From positions 71,961 through 135,960 of the forward strand of contig JAKQUI010000005.1 in NCBI GenBank assembly GCA_029562645.1: a DNA stretch of 64,000 nt. Reading direction: 5' to 3'. Positions 55,926 to 62,990 of this stretch are shown piece by piece. Source of the DNA: Spirochaetota bacterium (GTDB lineage: Bacteria > Spirochaetota > UBA4802 > JAKQUI01). The stretch's first letter is position 1, and every line of letters begins with the position of its first letter. The position numbers were made by a program, and so were the translations under genes. The notes under the pieces are model-generated. The model made no database searches, had not been told where the DNA came from, and saw only the letters and a program-made list of their open reading frames with translations.

Positions 55926-56996
55926 CTACAGCGTCGCGGCGGCGTCGGCGACCTCGTCGCCCACCGCGCTCGTCGATTTGCCCATCTTCCCGCTTGCGAC
56001 ATCGTGAATGGAGCGTACAACCTTCATCACGGCGCGCTCGATGATCGCGCCCGCCGCCTCCTCGCCAAGGAACTCGAGCATCATCTTCGCCGACAGGATG
56101 GCCGCGAGCGGATTGGCGAGGTTCTTTCCGGCGATGTCCGGCGCGGAACCGTGCACTGGCTCGAACATCGAGGGCGCCGTCTTTTCGGGGTTGATATTGC
56201 CGCTGGCCGCCATGCCCATGCCGCCCTGCGTCACGGCCCCCAGGTCGGTGATGATGTCGCCGAACATGTTGCCGGTCACGATCACGTCGAAACGCTCCGG
56301 CTGGTTGATCATGTGCATGCAGGTCGCGTCCACGTGGTAGTATTCGCGCGCGATGCCGGGAAAGTCCTTCGCGCCGATCTCGTGGAAGGCGCGCTCCCAG
56401 AGGTCGAACACGTAGGTGAGCACGTTCGTTTTCCCGCACAGCGCGAGCGTGTTGCGCTTGTTGCGCGCCTGTGTAAGCGCGAAGGCCCAACGCAGGCAGC
56501 GCTCCACCTGGTGGCGCGAGTAGACCATCTCCTGTATCGCCACCTCGTGCGGCGTCCCCTTCATGGAAATGCCGCCGGCGCCGGTGTACACGTCGCCCGA
56601 GTTCTCGCGCACGACCACGTAATCGATCTCTTTCGGGCCCTTGCCCACGATGGGGCACGGGACGTTCTCATAGAGCTTCACCGGGCGCAGGTTGATGTAG
56701 AGGTCGAGGTCGAACCGCAGCCGGAGGAGGATGCCCTTCTCCAACACGCCGGGACGGACGTCCGGGTGCCCGATCGCGCCCAGATAGATGGCGTCGAAGC
56801 GCCGCAGCTCGTCGATGACGGAATCGGGCAGCACCTCGCCGGTGCGCAGGTAGCGCTCTCCGCCCAGATCGAATTCGGCGAGGTCGAGCGAGAATTTCTC
56901 CCGCTTCGAAACGGCGTCGAGCACCTTGAGTCCCTCGCGGACCACCTCGGGCCCGATGCCGTCGCCCCGCAGCACCGCAATCTTGTATGTTTTCAT
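55926..56996 (-). CDS. leuB: 3-isopropylmalate dehydrogenase
   Basis: 356 residues. 'AVLRGDGIGPEVVREGLKVL', 'VVRENSGDVYTGAGG', 'VDATCMHMINQPERFDVIVTGNMFGDIITDL' in pieces and 'EPVHGSAPDIAGKNLANP' match the isopropylmalate/isocitrate dehydrogenase family, LeuB branch. It performs the third step of leucine synthesis. No other leu gene is in the window, so a related beta-decarboxylating dehydrogenase (tartrate- or malate-type) cannot be excluded. Confidence 0.85.
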   Translation of the reverse strand: MKTYKIAVLRGDGIGPEVVREGLKVLDAVSKREKFSLDLAEFDLGGERYLRTGEVLPDSVIDELRRFDAIYLGAIGHPDVRPGVLEKGILLRLRFDLDLYINLRPVKLYENVPCPIVGKGPKEIDYVVVRENSGDVYTGAGGISMKGTPHEVAIQEMVYSRHQVERCLRWAFALTQARNKRNTLALCGKTNVLTYVFDLWERAFHEIGAKDFPGIAREYYHVDATCMHMINQPERFDVIVTGNMFGDIITDLGAVTQGGMGMAASGNINPEKTAPSMFEPVHGSAPDIAGKNLANPLAAILSAKMMLEFLGEEAAGAIIERAVMKVVRSIHDVASGKMGKSTSAVGDEVADAAATL

Positions 56997-57080
56997 CGGT
57001 ATGATTTTCCTCTTGCAAAATTTTCTTTACCAGGTCACCGTTTACGAACAGGTAAAAATCAAGCAAAAAAGGCATACCCA

Positions 57081-57272
57081 ATGAAAAAATCGCTCACGCT
57101 GCTCTTTCTGCTGATCTTTAGCGCGCAACTTGTCGCCATTGCCGACGCCGGGATGTCGGTATCAGCAAAAAAGAAGAACTCGTCGAAACATTCCTTGGTG
57201 AAGAAGCAGTCGAAAAAAGGCAAAGGAACCATGTCCCGCGGGTGGAAGAAGACGAAAAAGCGCGGTCGGTAA
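57081..57272 (+). CDS. Small exported basic peptide
   Basis: 63 residues. A clear signal peptide (about 1-23, 'MKKSLTLLFLLIFSAQLVAI') is followed by a short mature part made almost only of Lys, Arg, Ser and Gly ('SAKKKNSSKHSLVKKQSKKG'). AAAAGG precedes the ATG. It lies alone between leuB (divergent) and the next lipoprotein. It could bind LPS, nucleic acid or peptidoglycan; no family recognised. The longer open frame upstream is antisense to leuB. Confidence 0.55.
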   Translation: MKKSLTLLFLLIFSAQLVAIADAGMSVSAKKKNSSKHSLVKKQSKKGKGTMSRGWKKTKKRGR

Positions 57273-57396
57273 CGGCAACGCCGTCGCAAACGCGCTCCCT
57301 CTGAGAAAGGATTGACAAGTTTTGTTCGGACGCCCGAATGGACCCCACAATTCACAAGCAGGACAGTATCGAAAAAATATTCAGATGTCAGAATAA

Positions 57397-57416
57397 CGCG
57401 CCACATGGTTGGCGCG
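57397..57416 (+). promoter_or_regulatory. 7-bp hairpin directly before the ribosome binding site
   Basis: CGCGCCA (57397-57403) and TGGCGCG (57410-57416) are perfect inverted repeats with a six-base loop, ending at the GGGGAGG ribosome-binding site of the next gene. It could hide that site in the mRNA. The rest of 57273-57431 has no gene; a TTGACA at about 57313 lacks a good -10. Confidence 0.4.
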
Positions 57417-57431
57417 GGGAGGACATATACA

Positions 57432-58631
57432 ATGGTAGCAACAATTCCAAACACCGACACCATACGGCGCGGGATGCGCAGGATCGTCGTCTGTATCCTT
57501 GTCGCGTTCATCGCGTTCTCGGCAACCTGTTCGTCGCGCGATGTGAAGCGAAGCGCCCAGGAAGAGCAGTACTTTACCGACCTTTCCAATTTCCTGGCGG
57601 GCATTCCGGTTCCGCAACAGAGCCGTTTCTGGGAGGCCACCCAGCACAAGTTCTACGCCGAACACATCAAGTTCATGAACAACTTCTGGGATCGGGTCAT
57701 GAACGACACCGTGAATCGCATGGTCCCCTGGCGCGAGGCGCACATGGTCCGCGGCTTCGAGAAATACCCCGCGTTCTACCCGCTCAGCGGCGCCGACTTT
57801 ATCAACTTCTATACGATCATTCCCGACGCGCCGGAGTATGTGATGGTCGCCATGGAGCATGCGGGTCCCGCGCCCGAGCCGCTCAAGCTCAATCCGCAGC
57901 AGCTCCGATCGGGACTCGCCGCGCTCGAGCGCGTGGTGTTCACATACGGCTATTTCAACTACTTCGCGAGCCGCACCATGCAGAAGGAGATGAGCAATAT
58001 CAGCATCACCGGCGCGACGCCGGTCATCATGATTTTCATGGCCCGCCTGGGCCTGCGGGTCACCTTTGTGGAGCCCGTCGGGATCAACAATGACGGCGCC
58101 CTCGAGGGTATCAATGGCGCGGGCGCCTTCGCAAACGGCGTCAAGCCCGAGTACCGCGGCATCCGGATCGAGTTCCGCGCGCCGAAGGATACGAAGACGC
58201 GGCAGTTGGTGTACATCAGCATGAAGATGATGAACGACAATGTGCAGCCGACGACGCCCTCCGGCCGCTTCTTCGCGCGCTATCAGAACACACGGACGAT
58301 GATGAAGTCGGCCGTCTACCTCTGCCACTACGACAAGTACAAGGGCGTGAAGGAGTTCATCCTCGGCAAGAGCATCATGCTGATCCAGGACGACTCCGGG
58401 ATTCCCTTCCGTTATTTCAACAATGCGCAGTGGGACATCAAGCTCTTCGGCGTCTACAAGCCCTACTTTAAGCTTGAGGGCTGCCATGTCTATCAGCAGC
58501 CGGAGCTGTTCGAGTCGTACAAGAACAACTCGAGCTTCCCCCTGCCCTTCCATTTCGGGTATGGCAGCGTGATGGGACGCGAGCGATCGACGCTCATCCT
58601 GGCGGTGCGCAAGCAGGACAAACGGGCCTAG
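57432..58631 (+). CDS. Predicted lipoprotein of unknown function
   Basis: 399 residues from ATG 57432, which follows GGAGG by ten bases; ATG 57474 may be the signal-peptide start. The lipobox is FSATC. The mature part is one folded domain rich in aromatic residues ('FWDRVMNDTVNRMVPWREAH', 'PLSGADFINFYTIIPDAPEYVMVAMEH' in pieces, 'LFGVYKPYFKLEGCHVYQQPELFESY'). No family recognised. It precedes the LTA-synthase-like gene by 46 bases in the same direction. Confidence 0.75.
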   Translation: MVATIPNTDTIRRGMRRIVVCILVAFIAFSATCSSRDVKRSAQEEQYFTDLSNFLAGIPVPQQSRFWEATQHKFYAEHIKFMNNFWDRVMNDTVNRMVPWREAHMVRGFEKYPAFYPLSGADFINFYTIIPDAPEYVMVAMEHAGPAPEPLKLNPQQLRSGLAALERVVFTYGYFNYFASRTMQKEMSNISITGATPVIMIFMARLGLRVTFVEPVGINNDGALEGINGAGAFANGVKPEYRGIRIEFRAPKDTKTRQLVYISMKMMNDNVQPTTPSGRFFARYQNTRTMMKSAVYLCHYDKYKGVKEFILGKSIMLIQDDSGIPFRYFNNAQWDIKLFGVYKPYFKLEGCHVYQQPELFESYKNNSSFPLPFHFGYGSVMGRERSTLILAVRKQDKRA

Positions 58632-58677
58632 CCGCCATCGTCGCGACGCCCGTACGTGTCCGGGCGCGCGAAACCGT

Positions 58678-60726
58678 ATGACAGCCGCATCGGTAAAGAA
58701 ACGACTCGTCTCCTCCGTCCGGCGGACGCTGTCGCTCGGCGATCGCCTGGCCAGCACGGGAAAAAAGACCTACGCCCTCCTGGTGAGCCTCTTCGCCATG
58801 GTCTTCCTGTATCGCGTCGCGCTCACGATCAGCCTGTTCGTGAACGACGTGAAGCCCTTCGATTTCAACCCGAAGCTCGTTCCCGTCTGGTTCATGATCG
58901 GCTTTCTCCCGTACGATCTGCTGCTCATCGGCGTTATCGTCCTTCTCTCGTTCGCCATGAGCCGCCTTTCGCGCGCGGAGGCGCTCGCCGCCCGACCGCG
59001 GCTCTACTATGGCGTGCGCATCGGCGGGATCGTGCTGACCCAGGCGCTGTTGGTCGTGTTGCTCACGGTGCATGCGACCCATGTGCGCCTGCTGTTCGAG
59101 GTGCAGACCGGATTCGAGTACTATGTCGTCCGCGAGCTCTTTTTCACCGCGTCGATCGCGGGCGTGCTGAAACAGGTCCCTGTCGCATATTATCTCGCCG
59201 CGCTTGTGTTTATCGGGGTGTTTTGGCTGATCGCGCTCCTGCCCCACGAAGCGAAGGTCCGTCTCGGGCGCGTTCTCCTGATAGTCATGGCGGTGGGGCT
59301 CCTCCTCTCGCCGCTCTCGGCGACACTCGTCCCCACGGCGCTGGTCAAGGAGATCCGCCTCAATCCGGTGCTCTTTCTGCTGTCCGATATCGCCGCCGGC
59401 AAGGTCTCTTCGTCGGCGCATCACCTGGCCGTCGACGACGCCGACCGCAAGGGCATGCAGCTGGTCTCGCCCGAGTACATCAACGAGCCCGCCGAGAAAG
59501 AGACCAAGATCATTCCCTTGAAAAGCAAGAAGTGGAATGTTGTTTATTTCATTCTCGAATCGGTGGGGACGCGCTACGTGTTCGACACGAAGGGCGGTCC
59601 GGCCCCCATGCCGTTTTTCCAGGGCCTCATGAAAGAGGGCTGGTACCTGAAGAACCATTACGCGGCGTCGAACATCAGCTCGCGCGCGACCTTTTCGCTC
59701 TTGAGCGGCCTGTACGATTACTTCGACGAACGGGTGTTCTGCATCGAACCGCACACCACGGTCCCGTCGATCTATAGTTTCGTGAAGGACAGCCACGAAT
59801 CGTTCCTGGTCACGCCGGCATCGACCCTGTGGTATTTCCCCGACTCCTTCCTCAGAAACAGCGGTATTCGCGAGATCCATCATCTCGACAATCTCACGCT
59901 GCGGCTGACCGACCAGAAGCACGAGAAGGCCGGGCATTACATGGCGCGCGACGAGATCCAGACGGTCGATTTCTTCATCGACCGGATCAAGAAGGCGAAG
60001 GGGCCCTTCGTCGGGGTGTACATCAGCTTCCTCGCGCATTTTCCGTATTTCGATTACGGCCCCGCCTATCGCGTCCGGAACAACTGCGATCAGCTCATCT
60101 GCAAGTACCTGAACAATCTGGCGCTTCTGGATCGCATGATCCAGAAGCTCTACGACAGCCTCAAGGAGCAGAACCTGCTCGACTCGACCATTCTGGTGAT
60201 CGCCGGCGATCACGGGCAGGCATTCGGGCAACATGTGCAGAACAACTACCTGCATTATCACTACAGCTACACCGAGAACCTGCAGGCGCCGGCGCTGTTG
60301 TATCAGCCGGATATTTTCAAGCCGCGGGTGATCGAGACGCCGACCAGCCATGTGGACATCGTGCCCACGCTGCTGGACGCCATGCGCGTTCCTTTCGACC
60401 CGCTCCTCCTGGCGGGCGAGTCGTTGTTCGCAAAACACCTGCGACGGAAGTACATCTTCATGTACGGCCAGGAGAAGACGATCTCGTCGCTCTCCGCCGA
60501 TCTCATCAAGGTCTCGTTTTCGCTGCGTGATTATCGCAGCTGGGCGTTCGACCTGAAATCCGATCCCGGGGAAACCAGGTTCCTACCGCTCGCGCAGTAC
60601 GAGGGACAGCTTGCCGCCCTGAAAAAATTCGCGGGGCACACCAATGCAAGTCTCAAGCAGTACAGCGCCGCCAACCGCGAGAAGAAGGACTTTCACGGGC
60701 ATCGGCATCCCCGGGTTTCGCTGTAA
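58678..60726 (+). CDS. LTA-synthase-like membrane sulfatase (phosphoglycerol/phosphoethanolamine transferase type)
   Basis: 682 residues. Five N-terminal membrane helices (to about residue 225) are followed by an extracytoplasmic alkaline-phosphatase/sulfatase domain: metal Glu in 'VYFILESVG', nucleophile Thr in 'SSRATFSLLSGLYDYF', 'GVYISFLAHFPYFDYG' and 'VIAGDHGQAFGQH'. Family members transfer polar head groups from phospholipids to glycans or lipids. In a Gram-negative cell the likely targets are LPS or periplasmic glucans; no acceptor can be named. Confidence 0.85.
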   Translation: MTAASVKKRLVSSVRRTLSLGDRLASTGKKTYALLVSLFAMVFLYRVALTISLFVNDVKPFDFNPKLVPVWFMIGFLPYDLLLIGVIVLLSFAMSRLSRAEALAARPRLYYGVRIGGIVLTQALLVVLLTVHATHVRLLFEVQTGFEYYVVRELFFTASIAGVLKQVPVAYYLAALVFIGVFWLIALLPHEAKVRLGRVLLIVMAVGLLLSPLSATLVPTALVKEIRLNPVLFLLSDIAAGKVSSSAHHLAVDDADRKGMQLVSPEYINEPAEKETKIIPLKSKKWNVVYFILESVGTRYVFDTKGGPAPMPFFQGLMKEGWYLKNHYAASNISSRATFSLLSGLYDYFDERVFCIEPHTTVPSIYSFVKDSHESFLVTPASTLWYFPDSFLRNSGIREIHHLDNLTLRLTDQKHEKAGHYMARDEIQTVDFFIDRIKKAKGPFVGVYISFLAHFPYFDYGPAYRVRNNCDQLICKYLNNLALLDRMIQKLYDSLKEQNLLDSTILVIAGDHGQAFGQHVQNNYLHYHYSYTENLQAPALLYQPDIFKPRVIETPTSHVDIVPTLLDAMRVPFDPLLLAGESLFAKHLRRKYIFMYGQEKTISSLSADLIKVSFSLRDYRSWAFDLKSDPGETRFLPLAQYEGQLAALKKFAGHTNASLKQYSAANREKKDFHGHRHPRVSL

Positions 60727-60742
60727 TCCGAAGGGATGCGGC

Positions 60743-61300
60743 CTAGCGCCGCAGATCGTCGGCGATATCGCGATACAGGCGCGCCGATCCGCTCCGGGCG
60801 ATGCCCAGCCGCGCCGCACCGAGCCTGCCGTCCATGTAGAGGATCGCCGGAAGGCCCAGCAGGGAATGCATGAACAACGATCGATAGACGGTGCTCTGGA
60901 AGGTCCGGATCAATTTTTTCAGAACATCGTCGCGATGGCAGCTTCCCCACGGGTCCTCGCGGAAGATGCGGAACAAAAGCTCATCGAGCGAAACGAGCGT
61001 CGATTTCACCCCCAGGCGCATGACCGGGAGGTCGCGCAGGCCGCGATATCGCGTGCGCTCGCGGGGATATTGTTGCGTGACGACACGGAGGAATTCCCGC
61101 GCCCGCTCCTCGCGACGACCCGTGAACTCGCCGCGCGCAAGGCCCGCCTCGAGATGGTGGCGATGATAGGCGATCGATTCCGTTAGGATCGCGTCCCAAA
61201 ATACCCGACGCCGTTTTGTGTAGATATGTCCCGCGATGGCCAGGACGAGTGCGATTGCGCCCAGTGCGGCCGGTATGCCGATCATCGCCATGTCAGCCAT
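60743..61300 (-). CDS. Membrane-anchored protein co-encoded with hgcAB-arsR
   Basis: 185 residues, not recognised. A single N-terminal helix (about 5-25) precedes a basic, helical cytosolic part ('AYHRHHLEAGLARGEFTGRREERAREFLRVV' in pieces). A hydrophobic stretch near residue 145 ('SLFMHSLLGLPAILYM') could be a second segment. The ATG follows the arsR stop with no gap, so it belongs to the hgcA-hgcB-arsR operon. It has one cysteine in 'WGSCHRDD'. Role in mercury or arsenic metabolism is inference from position only. Confidence 0.68.
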   Translation of the reverse strand: MADMAMIGIPAALGAIALVLAIAGHIYTKRRRVFWDAILTESIAYHRHHLEAGLARGEFTGRREERAREFLRVVTQQYPRERTRYRGLRDLPVMRLGVKSTLVSLDELLFRIFREDPWGSCHRDDVLKKLIRTFQSTVYRSLFMHSLLGLPAILYMDGRLGAARLGIARSGSARLYRDIADDLRR

Positions 61301-61615
61301 CTAGCAGCACGAACGATACTTGCGCAAATAGCCGATGAGCTCGTCCAGCACGTCGTTTTTCGCAAACGAGTAGTAGATGCGGTTTCCCTTTTTTTCGTAT
61401 TCCAGGATGCCGCATTCCTTGAGCACCTTGAGGTGCTTGGAGATGTACGGCTGGGGCAGCTCGATCTCGCTCATGATGTCGCTCACGCAGCATCGCCATG
61501 TGGGGTTTTTCCGGTGATTGTCCACCAGCGACTCAAGGATTTGCAGCCGGATGGGGCTGGTGAGCGCGCCGAAGAGGGCCGCGAGACGATCGTAGGGAGT
61601 GGGGTCGACCGCCAT
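61301..61615 (-). CDS. ArsR-family metal-responsive repressor
   Basis: 104 residues. Winged helix-turn-helix: 'LTSPIRLQILESLVD', recognition helix 'LPQPYISKHLKVLKECGIL' and wing 'KKGNRIYYSF'. The pair of cysteines in 'TWRCCVSDIM' stands where ArsR proteins carry their ELCVCDL metal(loid) site, and the protein ends in 'RSCC'. Its ATG shares one base with the hgcB stop (TGATG). It is the expected regulator of the operon, probably responding to arsenite, mercury or another thiophilic metal. Palindromes at 62927-62969 are the candidate operators. Confidence 0.9.
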   Translation of the reverse strand: MAVDPTPYDRLAALFGALTSPIRLQILESLVDNHRKNPTWRCCVSDIMSEIELPQPYISKHLKVLKECGILEYEKKGNRIYYSFAKNDVLDELIGYLRKYRSCC

Positions 61616-61899
61616 CAGCAGCACCCTGGGATCTTCGTGGTGTCGGTTCCGCAGCCGCAGCCGGTCCCCTTCGGGACCGTCTTGAGGATGTCCTCGCGGA
61701 TGATCGCCACCAGACAACCGGTCCCCTTGGTGAGCTCGATCGCGCCGGCGTCGCAGTTGAGCCGGCAGGCGCCGCACTCCATGCAGGAGCGCACGTCGGT
61801 GATCGCGGCAACGCCGTCCCGCATGACGATCACTCCCTGCGGACAGACCTTCACGCACTGTCCGCACCCGACGCACTTCGAGGCATCGAACGCAATCAT
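61615..61899 (-). CDS. hgcB: HgcB, 2x[4Fe-4S] ferredoxin of mercury methylation
   Basis: 94 residues. Two ferredoxin motifs, CVGCGQCVKVCP and CMECGACRLNC, are followed by the extra conserved Cys in 'KGTGCLVAII' and a C-terminus ending 'GCGTDTTKIPGCC'. A strictly conserved single Cys and a terminal Cys pair are hallmarks that separate HgcB from ordinary ferredoxins, and the usual size is about 95 residues. HgcB supplies electrons that return the HgcA corrinoid to Co(I) and may pass Hg(II) to HgcA. Its ATG overlaps hgcA by four bases. Confidence 0.93.
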   Translation of the reverse strand: MIAFDASKCVGCGQCVKVCPQGVIVMRDGVAAITDVRSCMECGACRLNCDAGAIELTKGTGCLVAIIREDILKTVPKGTGCGCGTDTTKIPGCC

Positions 61900-62900
61900 G
61901 ACATGACTCCTTTGACGATAATGACGACGAGCGCGGCGACACCCAGCGCGATCGTCGGTATCAGGAACCGGACGATCTCCCGTTTGACCAGCGAATAATT
62001 GCTCACCCCGCTGTTGCCGGTGTACGAGAGCGCGAAGAAGAGGTTCGCGCCCGCCGTGAAGAGCGCATAAAAGGCGCTCGTTGATGCGTCGGGGATGCCG
62101 CTCCCGTTCCGGGAGGCGAGCAGCGCCATGCCCGCGATCATCAACCCCGCCGTAGAGAGGCCCTTGATCGCGAAGGTGCGGCTCGGGAGCAGCGGGAACA
62201 GGACCACGTACAGGACAATGCTCACGGCGATGATGGGCAGCACCTGCCAGTGGATGCCGGTTGCGAACCAGTGGTCCCATGCGAAGAGCCCGGCGCAAAC
62301 GAACAGACCGAATTTCATGAACTGCGCAAGCGAGGGCAGCAGGGTGAAGAGCCGATCGCGAAGGTCGAACCGGTAGGTGTCGGTTGCGCGGTCCGCGAGC
62401 GGCGCTGTGTCAAGATAGGCCGGGATGTCGCGGCGATACACCGGGCCGATGCGCGGCGAGACGCCGTTTTTCCGGAGCTCGCTGAGCGACACGCCCGAGA
62501 GCGAGAGTTTGGGAAGGACGAGTTCGATCCGTTCGCCGCGCGTGATGAGCCGCCGGTCGTATCGCCGGAGCTGGCGCAGGATCTCCCGCGCGCAAAAGCG
62601 CCCCTTGCCGCTGGCGCACCAGACATTGATGCCGTCCGTGTCGATCACCAGAATCCGCACGGTCCGATTTCGAAGCACCCGCCACAGCAGGTATACCGTC
62701 AGATGATAATTGCCGGTCACCAGGAGGGGGGCTGCCACGTCGTATCGCTCGCCGATGAAGTACAGGCCCGGCTCGATGCTGAAGGTCTTCCGAAACGCGC
62801 GAAACCATTCGTAGAGCGCCACGAATGAGTCTTTCACCGCGTGAAAAACGAGGCGTTTCGGCACTCCGGTGATGACCGGACACGCAGCTGCAATGTTCAA
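61896..62900 (-). CDS. hgcA: HgcA, corrinoid membrane protein of mercury methylation
   Basis: 334 residues from TTG 62900. The corrinoid-binding domain (about 1-165) has the cap-helix motif NVWCASGKGRF; Cys95 is the predicted lower cobalt ligand (Cys93 in the Desulfovibrio ND132 protein). 'GLYFIGERYDVAAPLLVTGNYHLTVYLL' in pieces precedes it. Five membrane helices fill residues about 205-334, as in true HgcA but not in its CdhD/AcsC paralogs. HgcA transfers a methyl group to Hg(II). No ATG lies between the promoter and the folded domain; GTG 62864 is an alternative start, and TTG 62975 would lie in the promoter. Confidence 0.93.
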   Translation of the reverse strand: MNIAAACPVITGVPKRLVFHAVKDSFVALYEWFRAFRKTFSIEPGLYFIGERYDVAAPLLVTGNYHLTVYLLWRVLRNRTVRILVIDTDGINVWCASGKGRFCAREILRQLRRYDRRLITRGERIELVLPKLSLSGVSLSELRKNGVSPRIGPVYRRDIPAYLDTAPLADRATDTYRFDLRDRLFTLLPSLAQFMKFGLFVCAGLFAWDHWFATGIHWQVLPIIAVSIVLYVVLFPLLPSRTFAIKGLSTAGLMIAGMALLASRNGSGIPDASTSAFYALFTAGANLFFALSYTGNSGVSNYSLVKREIVRFLIPTIALGVAALVVIIVKGVMS

Positions 62901-62926
62901 GGTTTTGGGTTTGATGGCATCCCCGC

Positions 62927-62938
62927 AGAATATATTCT
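62927..62938. promoter_or_regulatory. Perfect palindrome near the hgcA transcription start
   Basis: AGAATATATTCT is a perfect 12-bp palindrome positioned at about +3 to +14 of the predicted transcript. It shares the GAATATA/TATATTC half-site with the inverted repeat upstream, so it may be a second binding site for the ArsR-type repressor. Confidence 0.6.
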
Positions 62939-62945
62939 CACAATG

Positions 62946-62969
62946 GAATATACTATGCAAGGTATATTC
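62946..62969. promoter_or_regulatory. Inverted-repeat operator within the hgcA promoter
   Basis: GAATATAC (62946-62953) and GTATATTC (62962-62969) are perfect inverted copies separated by eight bases. The element fills the space between -35 and -10 and overlaps the -10 box, the classic place for an ArsR-family repressor. Confidence 0.7.
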
Positions 62970-62975
62970 TGTCAA
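62947..62975 (-). promoter_or_regulatory. hgcA promoter, near-consensus sigma70
   Basis: On the minus strand TTGACA (62975-62970) and TATATT (62952-62947) are 17 bases apart: a perfect -35 and a five-of-six -10. Transcription should start near 62940, giving a leader of about 40 bases before TTG 62900. Confidence 0.78.
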
Positions 62976-62990
62976 GAGAATTTCATGTTA

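Noticed and set aside
56004-57080. The upstream part of the open frame leading into the 63-residue peptide
   Set aside because: It is antisense to leuB. Only the final 63 codons, with a signal peptide and ribosome-binding site, look real.
62901-62975. A longer HgcA starting at TTG 62975
   Set aside because: Those codons are the -35/-10 promoter and both palindromes, and the extra residues have no counterpart in HgcA.
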